From NCBI RefSeq assembly GCF_039830145.1, contig NZ_CP156082.1, positions 1,816,001-1,880,000 of the forward strand: 64,000 bases of DNA, written 5' to 3'. Positions 55,207 to 62,677 of this stretch are shown here, piece by piece. Under the pieces are notes generated by a model that saw only the letters and a program-made list of their open reading frames with translations, was not told the origin of the DNA and searched no databases. A program made the translations under genes and the position numbers. Each line of letters begins with the position of its first letter. Position 1 is the stretch's first letter. Source of the stretch: Croceibacterium sp. TMG7-5b_MA50 (GTDB taxonomy: Bacteria; Pseudomonadota; Alphaproteobacteria; Sphingomonadales; Sphingomonadaceae).

Positions 55207-56319
55207 ATGGCAAGGGACCACTGGAGCAACTGCATCACCCACTTCGACGACGACGTCGGAGCGTTCGTGCGGGATTATTTCGCCGACCAAGGCAGGCGCT
55301 GCCTGCTCGTCGCCGCGGCCGGCTTCGACCCCAGATCGCAGGTCATCGCGAAGATGCTGTCCGAGACGCTGGGCGACCGGCTCGGCGCGCTCTTCATACG
55401 CGAGGAACGGGGGCGACCCGACGCGAACCTCATCGCCGACGCCGATGCGAACGAAGAGGCCCTCGCTGCGATCGTGCCGAACTATCGCGTTGAGCGGATC
55501 AACATATTCGGAGATGACGGCGCCGCCATCGGCGGCTCAAACGTCGCCGCCATGCTGTCGAAGACGGAGGTGGATCCCGCCACTACTGACGTCGTGCTGG
55601 ACATGAGCGCACTCTCCATCGGTATCGGCTTCCCGGTCGCCAAGCTTCTACTCCTGGATTGCGAAGCCGCCGCGAACAGGGCATTTCACATTCTCATCGT
55701 CTCGAACCCCGAACTCGACGATCGGATTTCAAGCGAACCCGCCGAGCGCGCGATGCCGGTGAAGGGCTTCTCCGGTCAGGGCAGCCTCTCGCAGACGCTG
55801 AATCCGGCTCGCATCTGGATTCCCCAGCTCGCTCGGGGGCGCAAGGCTGCGCTGACGAACATCAGCCTGCAGGTCGGCGACTGCTACAAAGTCTGCCCGG
55901 TCCTTCCCTTCCCCGCCCGTGATCCGAGGCGGGCGGACGCGCTTGTCGGCGAATACGAGAACGAGCTCGTCAACGAGTGGCAGGTCGATCCCCGCGACCT
56001 GGTCTATGTGTCGGAGAGGAACCCGCTCGACAGCTACCGGACGATCTCGACGCTCAAGGAACGTTATGATCGCACCGTTGAGGGCACATACGAGCCGCTC
56101 GTCATCCTGTCTCCGATTGGCAGCAAGGTCATGGCGGCCGGTGCGTTGATGGCCGCAATCGAGCACGATCTGGCCGTCCAATACATCGAGACGGCACGTT
56201 ACGAATTTGACGGCGCCGACCGTCGAGAAGATGACCCCAAGGACATGATCGTACACGTGCTACTCAGCGGGCCAGCATACGGTGACTACGGATGCGTCGC
56301 CTCCGCCGAACCAGAATGA
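55207..56319 (+). CDS. Unknown alpha/beta protein (operon gene 3)
   Basis: 370 residues; family not recognised. RRCLLVAAAGFDPRSQVIAK near residue 30 looks like the first strand-loop-helix of a Rossmann-like fold, and TTDVVLDMSALSIGIGFPVA and PLVILSPIGSKVMAAGALMA look like two more strand-loop units. A nucleotide- or ligand-binding sensor fold is possible (CARF-like architecture comes to mind but is unproven). No membrane segment. It starts 1 base after the ATPase stop and ends with a 4-base overlap with gene 4, so it is a core part of the operon. Confidence 0.6.
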   Translation: MARDHWSNCITHFDDDVGAFVRDYFADQGRRCLLVAAAGFDPRSQVIAKMLSETLGDRLGALFIREERGRPDANLIADADANEEALAAIVPNYRVERINIFGDDGAAIGGSNVAAMLSKTEVDPATTDVVLDMSALSIGIGFPVAKLLLLDCEAAANRAFHILIVSNPELDDRISSEPAERAMPVKGFSGQGSLSQTLNPARIWIPQLARGRKAALTNISLQVGDCYKVCPVLPFPARDPRRADALVGEYENELVNEWQVDPRDLVYVSERNPLDSYRTISTLKERYDRTVEGTYEPLVILSPIGSKVMAAGALMAAIEHDLAVQYIETARYEFDGADRREDDPKDMIVHVLLSGPAYGDYGCVASAEPE

Positions 56320-58271
56320 GCCCGGTTTTCTCCGAAAAGCTCGACGGGCTCGACGATACCGTTCGACTGCTGAAGGCTTTCGACGCCGGCTCCATCTCGG
56401 GCGCACTCTCCGAAGGCCGCGGGCGTCATGCGCTGGCCGTCGGCTCGGGTGGATCTGCGATCGCCGCCAGCTTCCTGTCTCGATGCCGCGACACGCTAGG
56501 TCTCGGCCCAACGACCATCGAGACCCCGATGGATCTCGTTCTGGGCGGCTACGATCTCAGCGGCTCAGACGTCTGGCTGTTCAGCGCAGGTGCGGACAAC
56601 GCCGACATCGTTGCAGCGGCGGTCTCGGCGCGTCAGCGGCGGTGCCGACGACTCCATATCGTAACGCGTGGGCCGTCAGGCGCTGCGGCCGAAATCGTGG
56701 CGGCCAGCGGTGGCACTGTCCATGCCGTGCCGGCGGCCACCATCCAAGACGGCTATCTCGCCACACATTCCATGATTGCAACCGTCGGCGCTCTCCTTTT
56801 GGCGTCGGATGCCGTGGCCCATGACGCACGCGGGCGTGACGAACTCGTGGCCGCCCTGCTTGTCGGGCTTGCCGAGAGCCGTACGGCGGCCGCCCGGTCG
56901 GCGATGGCCGAGCGCTTCGCCTCGCTCGGCCGTCGCGACACGATCCTGATCCTCGCGGACCCGCAATTAGGGCCCATTTCGACCCTGATCGACACGTCCA
57001 TCTGGGAAGCATCCCTCTGCTCCGTCCAAAGGGTCGATTTCAGAAACTTTGCGCATGGACGGCACGGCTGGATCCATCATCGGGCGGACGAGACGCTAAT
57101 CGTCGCGCTCACCGCCATGGAGACGCGGGAGGTCTGGGCGCCGATCGCCTCCGTGCTCCCGCCGACGATCCGGGTGCTTAGCTTCGACCTCGGCGATGGC
57201 GGACGTCTATCGAACGCCCTCGGCATCATCGATGGTCTCACGATGATCGAGGCAATGGGCCAAGCGGTCAGCGTAGACCCGGGAAAGCCCGGATATGGCC
57301 AGTTTGGGCCAGCGATCTACGACAATCGCTCGCTTGAGGCGGTCGCGAGCGGTATGCCGGCAAGCGTTCGTCACAAGCGCGCCGCAATGGCCCGCTCTGA
57401 CGAGAGGGGTGCCGCACCGGATCCGCTCCTGATCCATGCCCGGAACCGTCTCGAAAAGCTTGTCGCCGCGACGATCGGTGGTCTCGTCTTCGATTATGAC
57501 GGCACCCTCGTCGCCACGGCCGAACGGTTCTCCCCACCCAGGGCGGAGATCGTCGAGCAGCTCGTCAGGCTCGATGCGGCCGGTGTCAGGCTCGGCATCG
57601 CCACAGGTCGAGGCAACTCGGCGGGCAAAGATCTGCGGAAGGTGCTTCCGCCAGACATGCATCCTCGCGTAGTAGTAGGTTACTACAACGGCAGCCACGT
57701 CGTGCCGCTCGATGTGGACATCGAGCGCGAGCCGCCAATCGCAGATCCGATCATTGCTGCGACGGCCGACTGGTTGCGCTCGCACCAAGACCTGTTCGTC
57801 GCCTCGAACTATAAGGTGGGGCCGCTCCAGATCACAATCAACGCGGAGCTGCTTCGGCGCCCCTACCGGTTCCGGCGCGACATGGTTGAATGTCCCCTCA
57901 TTCAAACCGGTCAGGTGCGGGTCACTGGATCAGGCCACAGCTTCGACATCATCGCCGCTACGGCAACCAAGCTCAGGGTGGTAGAGACGATCCGGAATGC
58001 GCTCTCCAGAGAGAAGGAAATCCTCTGCTTCGGCGACAGCGGCTCAAGGAGTGGAAATGATCATGCGCTCCTCTCCCACCCTTTCGGGATCAGCGTTGGA
58101 GAGGTATGCGGCGCGCCAAACGGTTGCTGGTCCCTGTTCGGCGACCATCCCTCCGGGCCCGATGCGCTTCTTAATGCGCTCTATGCTCTGGTACCCTTCC
58201 CACCTGATGACGGGATTCGACTCGATGTCCACTCGATGGCTCTCGACACCCCATATGCAAATGGAACATAA
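56316..58271 (+). CDS. Double-SIS domain fused to a HAD phosphatase (operon gene 4)
   Basis: 651 residues. Residues 1-340 are a sugar-phosphate isomerase-like double SIS: ALAVGSGGSAIAA (39-51), WLFSAGADNADIVAAA, and a second half with FAHGRHGWIHHRADETLIVA (compare the HG motif of GlmS-type SIS). Residues 385-651 are a HAD phosphatase of the Cof/capped type: VFDYDGTLVAT (nucleophile Asp393, Asp395), GIATGRG, VVGYYNGSHVVP and CFGDSGSRSGND (Asp574, Asp582). One chain could isomerise and dephosphorylate a sugar phosphate. The start at 56316 uses ATGA overlap with gene 3; an ATG at 56292 is the alternative. Confidence 0.82.
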   Translation: MSPVFSEKLDGLDDTVRLLKAFDAGSISGALSEGRGRHALAVGSGGSAIAASFLSRCRDTLGLGPTTIETPMDLVLGGYDLSGSDVWLFSAGADNADIVAAAVSARQRRCRRLHIVTRGPSGAAAEIVAASGGTVHAVPAATIQDGYLATHSMIATVGALLLASDAVAHDARGRDELVAALLVGLAESRTAAARSAMAERFASLGRRDTILILADPQLGPISTLIDTSIWEASLCSVQRVDFRNFAHGRHGWIHHRADETLIVALTAMETREVWAPIASVLPPTIRVLSFDLGDGGRLSNALGIIDGLTMIEAMGQAVSVDPGKPGYGQFGPAIYDNRSLEAVASGMPASVRHKRAAMARSDERGAAPDPLLIHARNRLEKLVAATIGGLVFDYDGTLVATAERFSPPRAEIVEQLVRLDAAGVRLGIATGRGNSAGKDLRKVLPPDMHPRVVVGYYNGSHVVPLDVDIEREPPIADPIIAATADWLRSHQDLFVASNYKVGPLQITINAELLRRPYRFRRDMVECPLIQTGQVRVTGSGHSFDIIAATATKLRVVETIRNALSREKEILCFGDSGSRSGNDHALLSHPFGISVGEVCGAPNGCWSLFGDHPSGPDALLNALYALVPFPPDDGIRLDVHSMALDTPYANGT

Positions 58272-58278
58272 TAAGAAC

Positions 58279-59211
58279 ATGGGCGCAGCGACTCGTTTTA
58301 ACCATTGTGTCGACATAGCGGGGACGGGCTTCACGGTGCTCGATCGCATCTACGCGGACGGCGCCCTGGCCGACGAGAGTCTAGGCGGCTCGTGTGGCAA
58401 CGTGCTCCTCTCCCTCGCAATGTTGAACCGTCAAGTGGCTCCCGTTCTCACTCTTGGTGACGACGACGAAGGTGAGCGGCTTGTCTGTGAGTTCGTCAGC
58501 GCTGGAGCATCAATCGAGTACATACACCTGCGGAACGATATTCGGTCGCCCGTTCTCGCCCAGGAATTGGACACCGCCTCCGGCATCCACGGGTTCAGCT
58601 TTGTGTGTCCTGAGACGAGGGTCCAGCTTCCGCGATACCAACCGATCGGCCAGGCCGAGCTTGCGCTTGCCCTGCCCGTCCTCACCCACTGCTCGGTCTT
58701 CTATGCCGACAGACTGTCCGACAGCATCATCGAGGCGATGAAGACGGCGTGGTCCGCTGGCGCGATCATATTCTTCGAGCCGTCCGAGATCGAGGATGAC
58801 ACGATGTTCGATGAGGCGATGCGTATGGTCTCCGTTCTCAAATATTCGGTAGACCGGCTCGGCGAGCGGCTCTCCAACATCGCGCACCACTGCGTGTGCA
58901 TCGTCACGCACGGCGCGGCGGGTCTCGAAGTGAAGCACGGCGAGATCGCCCGCTGGTGCCACGCCATCGACGCCCCCGTCGTCCTCGACACCTGCGGTTC
59001 CGGCGACATGGTGAGCGTGGGGGTCATCGACTGGATGATCTCCAATCAGATAGGGCCAGAACGTCTGACCGCCGTCGACTTAATCGGCGGGATCGTCGCC
59101 GGGCAGCGGCTTGCGGCAGAGAACTGCGCCTATGCCGGTGCCCGTGGAGTCTTTCGAAAGCGCGGTGCTAGTTACGTTCGGCAAATGCTCTGCGAAAACA
59201 CCTCCTTCTGA
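58279..59211 (+). CDS. PfkB family carbohydrate/nucleoside kinase (operon gene 5)
   Basis: About 310 residues, ribokinase fold. Motif 1 region is LGGSCGNVLLSLAMLNRQVA and motif 2 is LDTCGSGDMVSVGVIDWMI, with the catalytic Asp and anion hole (usual DTxGAGD, here DTCGSGD). The family phosphorylates ribose, fructose derivatives or nucleosides. The start is ambiguous between ATGs at 58255, 58261 and 58279; 58279 leaves a short gap after gene 4. It lies 8 bases from the convergent NADAR stop. With a PRTase, SIS and HAD in the same operon it suggests a sugar-phosphate or nucleotide pathway. Confidence 0.83.
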   Translation: MGAATRFNHCVDIAGTGFTVLDRIYADGALADESLGGSCGNVLLSLAMLNRQVAPVLTLGDDDEGERLVCEFVSAGASIEYIHLRNDIRSPVLAQELDTASGIHGFSFVCPETRVQLPRYQPIGQAELALALPVLTHCSVFYADRLSDSIIEAMKTAWSAGAIIFFEPSEIEDDTMFDEAMRMVSVLKYSVDRLGERLSNIAHHCVCIVTHGAAGLEVKHGEIARWCHAIDAPVVLDTCGSGDMVSVGVIDWMISNQIGPERLTAVDLIGGIVAGQRLAAENCAYAGARGVFRKRGASYVRQMLCENTSF

Positions 59212-59219
59212 TCGTCGCG

Positions 59220-59732
59220 CTATTCCGCGGCGACCATGTATGGGGTCGCATCGCCGCCGGCCTCTGCCGGTGTCTGTTCCTCGGATCGAAGCTCGGCGCG
59301 AAGCTCCATCAACATCACGCCCAGCATATTCTTGCCGACGCCGCCGACCTCACCCCATAGCCGGTTGACCTCGTTGTCGACCGTCGCGCTCTCAACCAGG
59401 CGAGCGTGGCCCGTGGATAAAAGCAGATCGCGAAGATCATCGTGCTGGGTGAACTTGGCGCGAAGGACTGCCCGCATCCGGTCGAACTTGGTCTTCGACC
59501 AGCCGGGAGCCACATCCCAGTAGTAGAGCCCATGGGCCGCCATCGCGAGTAGCGATGGGGACGGTGCCTCCATGAGCCATCGACGGACACTCGGCTTCCT
59601 GGCCTTGCCTGCTTGATAGGCATGCTCGCTTGTCGCGAACTCCTCCCCCTCGAACTCGATCATACGCCGGTAGAGATTGCTGAACGGGCCGTAGGGCTTG
59701 TCGCTAGCCCGGTAGAAGCGGATCTCGTCCAT
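59220..59732 (-). CDS. NADAR family protein (YbiA/DUF1768-like)
   Basis: 170 residues. FYRASDKPYGPFSNLYRRMI, FATSEHAYQAGKARKP and NMLGVMLMELRAELR are the NADAR signature; the Glu of TSEHAYQ is the expected catalytic residue. NADAR proteins act as N-glycosidases on ADP-ribose-modified or riboflavin-pathway molecules. AAGGA lies 7 bases before the ATG at 59732; an earlier ATG has no proper spacing. It is convergent with the five-gene operon and divergent from a small HTH gene, with an operator-like dyad between. NADAR genes often occur near ADP-ribosylation-based defence. Confidence 0.87.
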   Translation of the reverse strand: MDEIRFYRASDKPYGPFSNLYRRMIEFEGEEFATSEHAYQAGKARKPSVRRWLMEAPSPSLLAMAAHGLYYWDVAPGWSKTKFDRMRAVLRAKFTQHDDLRDLLLSTGHARLVESATVDNEVNRLWGEVGGVGKNMLGVMLMELRAELRSEEQTPAEAGGDATPYMVAAE

Positions 59733-59743
59733 TAACATGTCCT

Positions 59744-59779
59744 TGCAAATCTGCAGTGCTCTAGCCATGCTGATTTGCA
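59744..59779. promoter_or_regulatory. Operator dyad between NADAR and HTH genes
   Basis: Arms TGCAAATCTGCA (59744-59755) and TGCTGATTTGCA (59768-59779) are inverted copies matching at 11 of 12 bases around a 12-base centre. The right arm covers the first base of the HTH start codon, and the left arm lies 12 bases from the NADAR start. It is probably the binding site of the HTH protein. Confidence 0.65.
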
Positions 59780-60135
59780 TGAAACCAAGCAACAAGCAAT
59801 TAGAGTTGGTGTCCGATTCGATCGCGGCGGCCTATGCCGACCAGAAGCTGTCGAACGCGGAAATCGGTAGAATTGCTGGCGTTCACCCGAGCCAGGTCGG
59901 TCGGATCTGCTCCGGGAAGTTCAAGACGTTCAGCCATAACGTCGTGCAGATCTGCAAGGCGCTAGGCGTGAAGGTGCCACGCTTGGAGCCTGATGCTGGC
60001 GAGACAGATCCCGAATGGGCGCAAGCGCAGTCTAGCATGCGCCGCGTATGGGACGAGACCCCCGAGGGTGCGCGGGTTATCGCACGGATGCTCAACGCGG
60101 TCGCCGAGTTGCAGGCGAAAAGCGATCCTCGGTAA
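59779..60135 (+). CDS. Small helix-turn-helix regulator
   Basis: 118 residues. KLSNAEIGRIAGVHPSQVGR, followed by ICSGKFKTFSHNVVQICKAL, is an XRE/Cro-like helix-turn-helix (about 20-62). The charged C-terminus has no known domain. The ATG at 59779 is preceded by a dyad that overlaps it, so the gene is probably self-repressed and leaderless or short-leadered. It is divergent from NADAR and likely controls it. Confidence 0.75.
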   Translation: MKPSNKQLELVSDSIAAAYADQKLSNAEIGRIAGVHPSQVGRICSGKFKTFSHNVVQICKALGVKVPRLEPDAGETDPEWAQAQSSMRRVWDETPEGARVIARMLNAVAELQAKSDPR

Positions 60136-60695
60136 ATCTCACGCGATTAGAATAAGCCTCTGCCCTTCGATCACGCCCGAAATAATGAACAGGCACCCGT
60201 TTTCATGCATGGCATCGGCAGCAATGAATGACGACAAATGGGGCGCCTAGCTGCCGTGCATAGGTGCGCCAACTAATGTCCGCTCCCCGGGGAGCCGCTC
60301 CAACCCGGTCAGTTCGCAATTGATCCCCGCTAGGGTTGGAGCTCCCTGCTCCCCGCCTGAACAGAAGTCCGCTTACGCCGGCCAAGCGCTCAAAAGCAGC
60401 CGTTCCGCTTCCCACCCGGTGAGCCATGCAAAGTGCTCTATTCCAAAGTGATTGAGAGGAAGGCCGACCGGTACGATAGCTGGCATGCAACGGCTGATGA
60501 AGCCCGAACGCTGCCGATGCCGGCTCTATCGGAGCCGGTCTGCTGGGAAGACTATCAAAGCCGTGCCACCCGCCCGGTCCGGGGCGTTAACGACCGAGCC
60601 GCGTCGCCACAGGAGCTACGATCTAGTCGCAGAACGCGTCCTCCGTGTGGTTCATCTCGCAACCGCGAGATGCCGCTGCAGGTTGTCGCTTATGC
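60136..60695. other. Intergenic stretch before the phage-derived block
   Basis: No gene is recognised in 560 bases. It contains a compound inverted repeat (60284-60354) and a GGGGCGCC-rich patch. No tRNA was seen that could serve as an integration site. Confidence 0.45.
60284..60354. repeat. Compound inverted repeat
   Basis: A perfect 14-bp palindrome GCTCCCCGGGGAGC (60282-60295) is followed by perfect 10-bp arms GCTCCAACCC (60297-60306) and GGGTTGGAGC (60333-60342), then GCTCCCC (60348-60354), which can pair with GGGGAGC at 60289. It could fold into a long imperfect hairpin. Its role (att-like site, structured RNA or decayed mobile end) is unknown. Confidence 0.5.
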
Positions 60696-62228
60696 CTACA
60701 GCCAAGGATCATTGGGACGGATGTTCTCGCTAGCAAAGGCGTCCTCCTCGCTGCTGTGGGTCACACCATCCTCATCTGCATAAATTAGGATTGGACCTGC
60801 AAAGATGTACTCTGAATAGTGCTGATCGCGCAGCGCCCAGCTCATCAGCTGCGTGAGCGCATCCACCTGGTCGTCATGGCGACCAGATGGGAAACTCAGC
60901 AGCTCGCTCTTGAACTCCGCGAGCCAAGGCGCATCGCGGGGCAGCAGCAGCTGCCCCCCTTCAATCTGGCCGGAGACACCTAGCATACGCGACAGCTTGT
61001 CGCCTTCGGGCTTGCGCGCGATCGGCGCAGGAACATGCCGCGGCTTCTCGGCGCGCAGGGTCTGGATAAGCTGCTGGCCGGAGGCCTGATCCTCGATCAG
61101 CAGCACGGTTGCGTGGTGATGCTGCGCGAGCCGGATCACGTGTCGTTTGAGCTCGGGGAAGTTCAGCTTGCGGCGGAACACATCCAGGATGCGGACCATA
61201 CCCCGGTGCACATGGGCGGTGATCCCGACCGAATAGTCGTTGAGCGCGCCGTCCTTGGAGGCGGTATCCCATGATTGCACAATCCGTCCGGCAGAGGCCG
61301 GATCGAAGCTGTCCTCATAAGATCGAAGCCAGTCGGCCTTGACCACGTTGCCCTCGGCCGGAACCGGGGTCTGCTGGTACTGGGCCTCGAAGTACACCGA
61401 TCCCTGCAGACGCTTGATGTCCATCAGCGCGGCCAAGGGCTCATGTGCGGCGTGAAGCACCTCGCCGCTCCGGCGATGGTAGGTACGCCCTCTGGTGAGC
61501 GAAACCGTAACGGGCTCCGGCGCTATCGCGGGCAGAGACAGATGGTCCCAGCCACCAGCTTCAAGCAACATCCCGGCCAGATCATACTGGTGCAGGCGCT
61601 GCATGACGGTGACGATCGCCCCGCGGCTCTTGTCATTGAGCCGGGAGGCCAAGGTGGAACCGAACCAGTCATTCACCCCGTCGCGTAACGTTTGCGAGTT
61701 GGCCTCCTTGGGATTGATCGGGTCATCCAGGATGATGATGTCGCCACCGCGCCCCGTCAGCGTGCCGCCCACCGAGGTTGCTAGCCGGCCCCCAATGCGG
61801 GTCGTCTCGAAATCATGCACCGCCGAGCGGTTGGACGCGATCACGGTCCCGGGGAATAGCGCCTTGTACCAACGGGTCTGTATCAGCGAACGGCAGTCGC
61901 GCGCGTGTTTCAGCGCCAGCTCCTGCGAATAGCTCACGCACACGAAGCTGAGCGTGGGGTCCCGACCCAGGCACCAAGCAACCCAAGCCACCGACACCAT
62001 CACCGACTTCAGATTGCGCGGCGGCAGCGTAATCAGCAGCCGGCGCGAGACGCCGCGGTGAACCTGGTCAAGCTGGTGCGATATAGCATCATGGTGCCAG
62101 TTGCTGAGGAGATTGGCCCCGCCATGGATCTTGGGAAAAGCGCCGATCAGGAACGAGCCGAAGTCGCGGCGCTGTAGTTCCTCGATGAAGGCCTCGGCGT
62201 TGCCGATGCCGGGCGGGAGCGGGCTCAT
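60696..62228 (-). CDS. Phage terminase large subunit
   Basis: 510 residues. The Walker A-like LITLPPRNLKSVMVSVAWVA (near 65), Walker B-like GGDIIILDDPINPKEAN (near 165) and a C-terminal RNase H-like nuclease (IVQSWDTASKDGALNDYSVG, TVLLIEDQASGQQL, SGRHDDQVDALTQLMSWA) identify the packaging motor with nuclease. The ATG overlaps the DUF5681 stop (ATGA). No portal, protease or capsid gene follows; the next genes are defence-like. It is probably a phage or gene-transfer remnant rather than a full prophage. Confidence 0.88.
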   Translation of the reverse strand: MSPLPPGIGNAEAFIEELQRRDFGSFLIGAFPKIHGGANLLSNWHHDAISHQLDQVHRGVSRRLLITLPPRNLKSVMVSVAWVAWCLGRDPTLSFVCVSYSQELALKHARDCRSLIQTRWYKALFPGTVIASNRSAVHDFETTRIGGRLATSVGGTLTGRGGDIIILDDPINPKEANSQTLRDGVNDWFGSTLASRLNDKSRGAIVTVMQRLHQYDLAGMLLEAGGWDHLSLPAIAPEPVTVSLTRGRTYHRRSGEVLHAAHEPLAALMDIKRLQGSVYFEAQYQQTPVPAEGNVVKADWLRSYEDSFDPASAGRIVQSWDTASKDGALNDYSVGITAHVHRGMVRILDVFRRKLNFPELKRHVIRLAQHHHATVLLIEDQASGQQLIQTLRAEKPRHVPAPIARKPEGDKLSRMLGVSGQIEGGQLLLPRDAPWLAEFKSELLSFPSGRHDDQVDALTQLMSWALRDQHYSEYIFAGPILIYADEDGVTHSSEEDAFASENIRPNDPWL

Positions 62229-62677
62229 GCCCGCCTGTCCCCATCCGCGTCGTCGTGCTCGTCGCCTCCTGCCGCTGGCAACGGCTCGGCCGCATTGCCC
62301 TCGGCCGCGTGGCCGGTGAGGAACTGCTCCAGGATCAGGGCCTCCGTATCGGACAGGCGGCGCTCAGCGGGCCGCTCGTCTTCAAAGCCTTCTGCCTGGA
62401 TGACGAGGGAGAGGAGCTTGTCGGCGGCCGCCACATTGCCCTTCGCCGCCTTGGCAGCGAGCGCCTTGATGATCAGGCGGCGCTTGCGCAGCCGCCGTGG
62501 CCGGCCGTTCTCCGTCACAGTCACATATTCATCGAGCTCGGACTTCAGCTCCGCCTTCAACCCTCGCGCTCCGCGGGGACGACCCTTGGGGTTGCCGGAA
62601 ACGCCCGGCTGGAACCGGCTGTGCCGGGGCGGCTTGCCGTAGCCAACCTCGTAGCCGTCCTCGCGATCATCAGCCAC
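62225..62677 (-). CDS. DUF5681 protein (small-terminase-like)
   Basis: 150 residues. GYGKPPRHSRFQPGVSGNPK, followed by GRPRG, is the DUF5681 signature, followed by a helical part. The GTG start at 62677 has GGAGG 6 bases upstream and overlaps the methylase stop. DUF5681 proteins stand directly before large terminases, so a small-terminase or DNA-recognition role is likely but unproven. The C-terminus is acidic (GGDEHDDADGD). Confidence 0.82.
   Translation of the reverse strand: MADDREDGYEVGYGKPPRHSRFQPGVSGNPKGRPRGARGLKAELKSELDEYVTVTENGRPRRLRKRRLIIKALAAKAAKGNVAAADKLLSLVIQAEGFEDERPAERRLSDTEALILEQFLTGHAAEGNAAEPLPAAGGDEHDDADGDRRA

Noticed and set aside
60433-60783. 116-residue + strand ORF before the terminase
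   Set aside because: No domain and no ribosome site; composition is like that of non-coding DNA, and the end is antisense to the terminase.
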